7,592 nucleotides of DNA, from NCBI GenBank assembly GCA_034189725.1, contig JAXHUK010000155.1, positions 1 to 7,592 on the forward strand. The letters are read 5' to 3'. Made by a program: the position numbers and the translations under genes. Below, one piece after another: positions 5,342 to 7,592 of this stretch; the first letter of the stretch is position 1; each line of letters begins with the position of its first letter. Below the pieces are notes generated by a model. That model saw nothing but the letters and a program-made list of their open reading frames with translations, did no database searches and had not been told where the DNA came from. The stretch is from JAXHUK01 sp034189725 (GTDB lineage Bacteria > Chloroflexota > Dehalococcoidia > SZUA-161).

Positions 5342-7592
5342 TCACGGAAGAGGCCATCCGGGCATCTCCCCTTCCTCACCGTAATTCATGCGCAATAGCG
5401 AATAGTCAAAGCCATCTACAAATCCATCGCGATTGAAGTCGCTTGATTCCAACGCATCCACCGACGTATCTCCGTAATACATGCGCAGCAACGAGTAATC
5501 AAATGGCCCTATGTAATCATCGTTATCGGCATCACCCTCAAGCAAGGTGCCAAAGTCCACTACCACTTCAGTACCACTGATCACTACACCCTCAGCAAGC
5601 CTGCTCAGGCTACGGCGACACTTGATACCGATATCACAGGTGCCCGGTTCAAGACTGGGGAGGTTAAAATCGCCAACACTGCTGGTATCAACGTCCTGAG
5701 GCGCCCCGACAACAGTCGCAGTCCCAACCTCGTAGAAAACCAGTGTCAAAGGCGTAACCCAGGTATCATCGGGTAAACCAGGACGTCCCTGAAGATCAAT
5801 CCCTCCCTCAAGCGTTGTGCCATACACAAAGTGCCCGGTAACTGTACAATCACCATTTACATCGATAGTTGTGGGATTCTCATTACTACTGAGATCGCCG
5901 CTCCACTCTACAAAGAAATACCCTTCGTTAGGAATAGCTTCCACATCAACAGCAGTACCGCACTCATACGTGCCACCGCCAGTGATTACGCCCCCCTCTG
6001 GAGGATCGGCAACCGTTGTCAGAGTATACTCATATCTGGCAAAGTTGGCGGTGACCGTCTTGTCCCCATCCATGACAATGCTTGCAGGATTTACGCTGCC
6101 GCTCAGATCGCCGCTCCAGCCCACAAAGTACCAGCACGCATCCGACGGCGTCGCCGTCACCGTTACCGTAGTGCCGCATTCATACGTGCCACCACCGCTG
6201 ACTGTGCCACCCTCAACAGGACTGGCGTTCGTTGTCAGCGTGTATTCGTATTTGGCAAAGTTGGCAGTGACCGTCTTGTCCCCATCCAGCAGGATAGTTG
6301 TCGGATTGGTGCTGCCACTCAAATCACCACTCCAGCCCACAAAGTACCAGCACTCATCCGCCGGCGTCGCTGTCACAGTCACCGTAGTGCCGCACTCGTA
6401 CGTGCCACCACCGCTGACTGTGCCACCCTCGGCCGGACTAGCATTCGTTGTCAACGTATAGTCATACTTAGCAAAGCTGGCAGTAACCGTCCTGTCGCCA
6501 TCCAGAAGGATGGTTGTCGGATTGGTGCTACCACTCAGGTCCCCACTCCAGCCCACGAAGTACCAGCAGTCATCCGCTGGTATCGCCGTCACCGTCACCG
6601 TAGTGCCGCACTCGTACGTGCCACCACCGCTGACCGTGCCACCTTCGGCAGGGCTGGCATTCGTTGTCAGTGTATATTCATATTTGGCGAAGTTGGCAAT
6701 GACCGTCTTGTCCCCATCCAGCAGGATAGTTGTCGGATTGGTGCTGCCACTCAAATCACCACTCCAGCCCACAAAGTACCAGCACTCATCCGCCGGTGTC
6801 GCTGTCACCGTCACCGTAGTGCCGCACTCGTACGTGCCACCACCGCTGACTGTGCCACCTTCGGCAGGGCTGGCATTCGTTGTTAACGTATAGTCATACT
6901 TAGCAAAGCTGGCAGTAACCGTCTTGTCGCCATCCAGCAAGATAGTTGTCGGATTGGTGCTACCACTCAAATCACCACTCCAGCCTGTGAAATACCAGCA
7001 GTCATCCGCTGGTATCGCTTCCACCGTCACAGTGCTGCCACAATCGTAGGTGCCACCACCGTTTACAGAGCCACCCTCTGCAGGACTAACATTTGTTGTC
7101 AGTGTACACTGCGGTACCGCATTAATAACCACATTCCCGTTGAAAACAGAGCCTGCATCCAGTACTGCCTGCGCATCAAGAATGGCCACTGTTTGCCTGT
7201 TTCCCTGTCTTTCCGGATACACATAAACAAACTGTAGAGGAGTACCTTCGGTCTCCGCATCAGCACTAAACTCCAGAGTAGCCAGGACAAAGTCCTCGGT
7301 GACATCCGGAGCAGCGACTCCAGCCATAGCATCAAAGTCTATTGTTCCGGCAATGTTATCAAATGTTGATTCCCACACATCGCTTAATGCCGTGCCCGGC
7401 GTAATACTCAACATCGTCAGCTTGGTCGGATCGAAGTTAATACTCGCCGTTGCTGTATCCACTGCTTCCCCGCCAGGGACCGTTACTAAGATGTCAACTG
7501 TGAATGTTTGCCCTATTGAAACCTCCACAGACGCGGGATCGATCTCTATCCCGACTCCACCCTGAGCCTGAGCCGGTAGTACAGATCCCAGA
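5342..7592 (-). CDS. Exported cohesin / six-repeat / dockerin protein, 5' end cut off by window
   Basis: This is a large secreted or surface protein, probably for assembly or adhesion. The frame stays open to the window edge, so the true start is outside. The first visible residues, LGSVLPAQAQGG, look like the end of a signal peptide with cleavage after AQA. Numbering below counts from the GTG at 7528. About -12 to 138 is a cohesin-like domain (IEIDPASVEVSIGQTFTVDI, then INFDPTKLTMLSITPG). Residues 142-570 are six tandem repeats of about 72 residues resembling the divergent InlB B-repeat family (AEGG...GGGTY.CG..V.V.A.P...YF.GWSGDLSG.....DGDKTV...F). Residues 571-663 form a prealbumin/carboxypeptidase-regulatory-like linker domain (LQGRPGLPDDTWVTPLTLVFY). 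Residues 664-716 are a type I dockerin with two calcium loops starting at Asp666 and Asp697. The gene faces the nuclease gene. Its binding partners cannot be told from the window. Confidence 0.9.
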   Translation of the reverse strand, partial: LGSVLPAQAQGGVGIEIDPASVEVSIGQTFTVDILVTVPGGEAVDTATASINFDPTKLTMLSITPGTALSDVWESTFDNIAGTIDFDAMAGVAAPDVTEDFVLATLEFSADAETEGTPLQFVYVYPERQGNRQTVAILDAQAVLDAGSVFNGNVVINAVPQCTLTTNVSPAEGGSVNGGGTYDCGSTVTVEAIPADDCWYFTGWSGDLSGSTNPTTILLDGDKTVTASFAKYDYTLTTNASPAEGGTVSGGGTYECGTTVTVTATPADECWYFVGWSGDLSGSTNPTTILLDGDKTVIANFAKYEYTLTTNASPAEGGTVSGGGTYECGTTVTVTAIPADDCWYFVGWSGDLSGSTNPTTILLDGDRTVTASFAKYDYTLTTNASPAEGGTVSGGGTYECGTTVTVTATPADECWYFVGWSGDLSGSTNPTTILLDGDKTVTANFAKYEYTLTTNASPVEGGTVSGGGTYECGTTVTVTATPSDACWYFVGWSGDLSGSVNPASIVMDGDKTVTANFARYEYTLTTVADPPEGGVITGGGTYECGTAVDVEAIPNEGYFFVEWSGDLSSNENPTTIDVNGDCTVTGHFVYGTTLEGGIDLQGRPGLPDDTWVTPLTLVFYEVGTATVVGAPQDVDTSSVGDFNLPSLEPGTCDIGIKCRRSLSRLAEGVVISGTEVVVDFGTLLEGDADNDDYIGPFDYSLLRMYYGDTSVDALESSDFNRDGFVDGFDYSLLRMNYGEEGEMPGWPLP
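5381..5539 (-). other. Dockerin domain coding segment (duplicated EF-hand-like loops)
   Basis: Two calcium-loop/helix units are repeated: DADNDDYIGPFDYSLLRMYYG and DFNRDGFVDGFDYSLLRMNYG. Loop 2 has the usual D-x-N-x-D-G-x-V-D-x-x-D spacing. Loop 1 has Asp671 where Gly is usual at position 6 and Gly674 at position 9. Each loop is followed by the same helix start, FDYSLLRM. Dockerins dock onto cohesins in a calcium-dependent way; the partner here is unknown. Confidence 0.85.
5819..7105 (-). repeat. Six tandem 216-bp coding repeats (InlB B-like)
   Basis: In gene order the copies are R1 7105-6890, R2 6889-6674, R3 6673-6458, R4 6457-6242, R5 6241-6026 and R6 6025-5819. R1-R5 are exactly 72 codons; R6 is 69 and the most divergent. 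R1 and R3 share ADDCWYF and end SFAKYDY, while R2 and R4 share ADECWYF and end NFAKYEY. Copies 432 bp apart are therefore more alike than neighbours. R2 and R4 share an identical 97-bp tract (6700-6796 and 6268-6364) and differ at about 11 of 216 positions by eye. Each repeat probably folds as a small beta-rich module acting as a stalk. Confidence 0.92.
7529..7591 (-). other. Signal peptide end and start of mature exported protein (partial)
   Basis: In frame with the cohesin/dockerin protein, these 21 codons read LGSVLPAQAQ GGVGIEIDPA S. The A-x-A pattern in PAQA followed by Q fits signal peptidase I cleavage. It shows that the GTG at 7528 is internal and that the protein is exported. The positive and hydrophobic parts of the signal lie beyond the window. 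Confidence 0.7.

Noticed and set aside
5817..6893. Long open frames on the plus strand opposite the repeat array
   Set aside because: They are periodic antisense shadows of the 216-bp coding repeats. Their products are low-complexity and lack any recognisable fold, whereas the minus-strand frame encodes coherent domains with a signal peptide and dockerin.
5819..7105. CRISPR-like or satellite repeat array
   Set aside because: The period of 216 bp, the absence of unique spacers and the uninterrupted coding frame show tandem protein-domain repeats.
7526..7528. GTG as the start of the cohesin/dockerin gene
   Set aside because: The frame continues upstream to the window edge through a signal-peptide cleavage region and the first cohesin strand (IEIDPASVEVSIG), so the GTG is an internal Val codon.

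Overview
The window looks like a piece of chromosome from an anaerobic or sediment bacterium, most likely in the Chloroflexota (Dehalococcoidia-like). This placement is an inference. It rests on the exported protein at the right end, which joins a cohesin domain, a 'LQGRPG...WVTPLTL' carbohydrate-binding-like linker domain and a dockerin with 'FDYSLLRMNYG'-type loops; I remember that architecture as common in Chloroflexota. DnaK is the long form that keeps the N-terminal insert missing from typical Firmicutes. Base composition looks roughly balanced and fairly even.

Layout, left to right. Positions 1-168 are non-coding and hold a bulged inverted repeat and several TGAAC/GTTCA half-sites upstream of grpE (169-699, TTG start). 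A 173-bp gap with two short dyads leads to a full-length dnaK (873-2756). A strong hairpin with a 19-bp RNA stem and a T-rich tail (2765-2851) separates dnaK from recJ (2877-4610, TTG start). Thirty-nine bases later comes a lipoprotein thermonuclease (4650-5276), probably on the recJ transcript. Convergent to all of these, on the minus strand, is a large exported cohesin / six-repeat / dockerin protein (5342 to the window edge). Its 5' end lies outside the window: the visible frame starts inside a signal peptide.

How the genes relate. GrpE and DnaK form the core of the Hsp70 folding machine, but no dnaJ or hrcA is in view and no CIRCE operator was found. RecJ is the cytoplasmic 5'-3' single-strand DNA exonuclease of repair, while the thermonuclease should sit on the outer face of the membrane, so their pairing is not a single pathway in any obvious way. 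The cohesin/dockerin protein is the most unusual element. It carries both halves of a cohesin-dockerin interaction on one chain, separated by nearly identical 72-residue repeats that show a recent two-repeat (432-bp) duplication. It may be a self-assembling or adaptor-type surface protein.

I see no RNA genes, mobile elements, CRISPR arrays or origins. No clearly new multi-gene system is evident; the points worth following up are the surface protein and the regulatory dyads around the chaperone genes.
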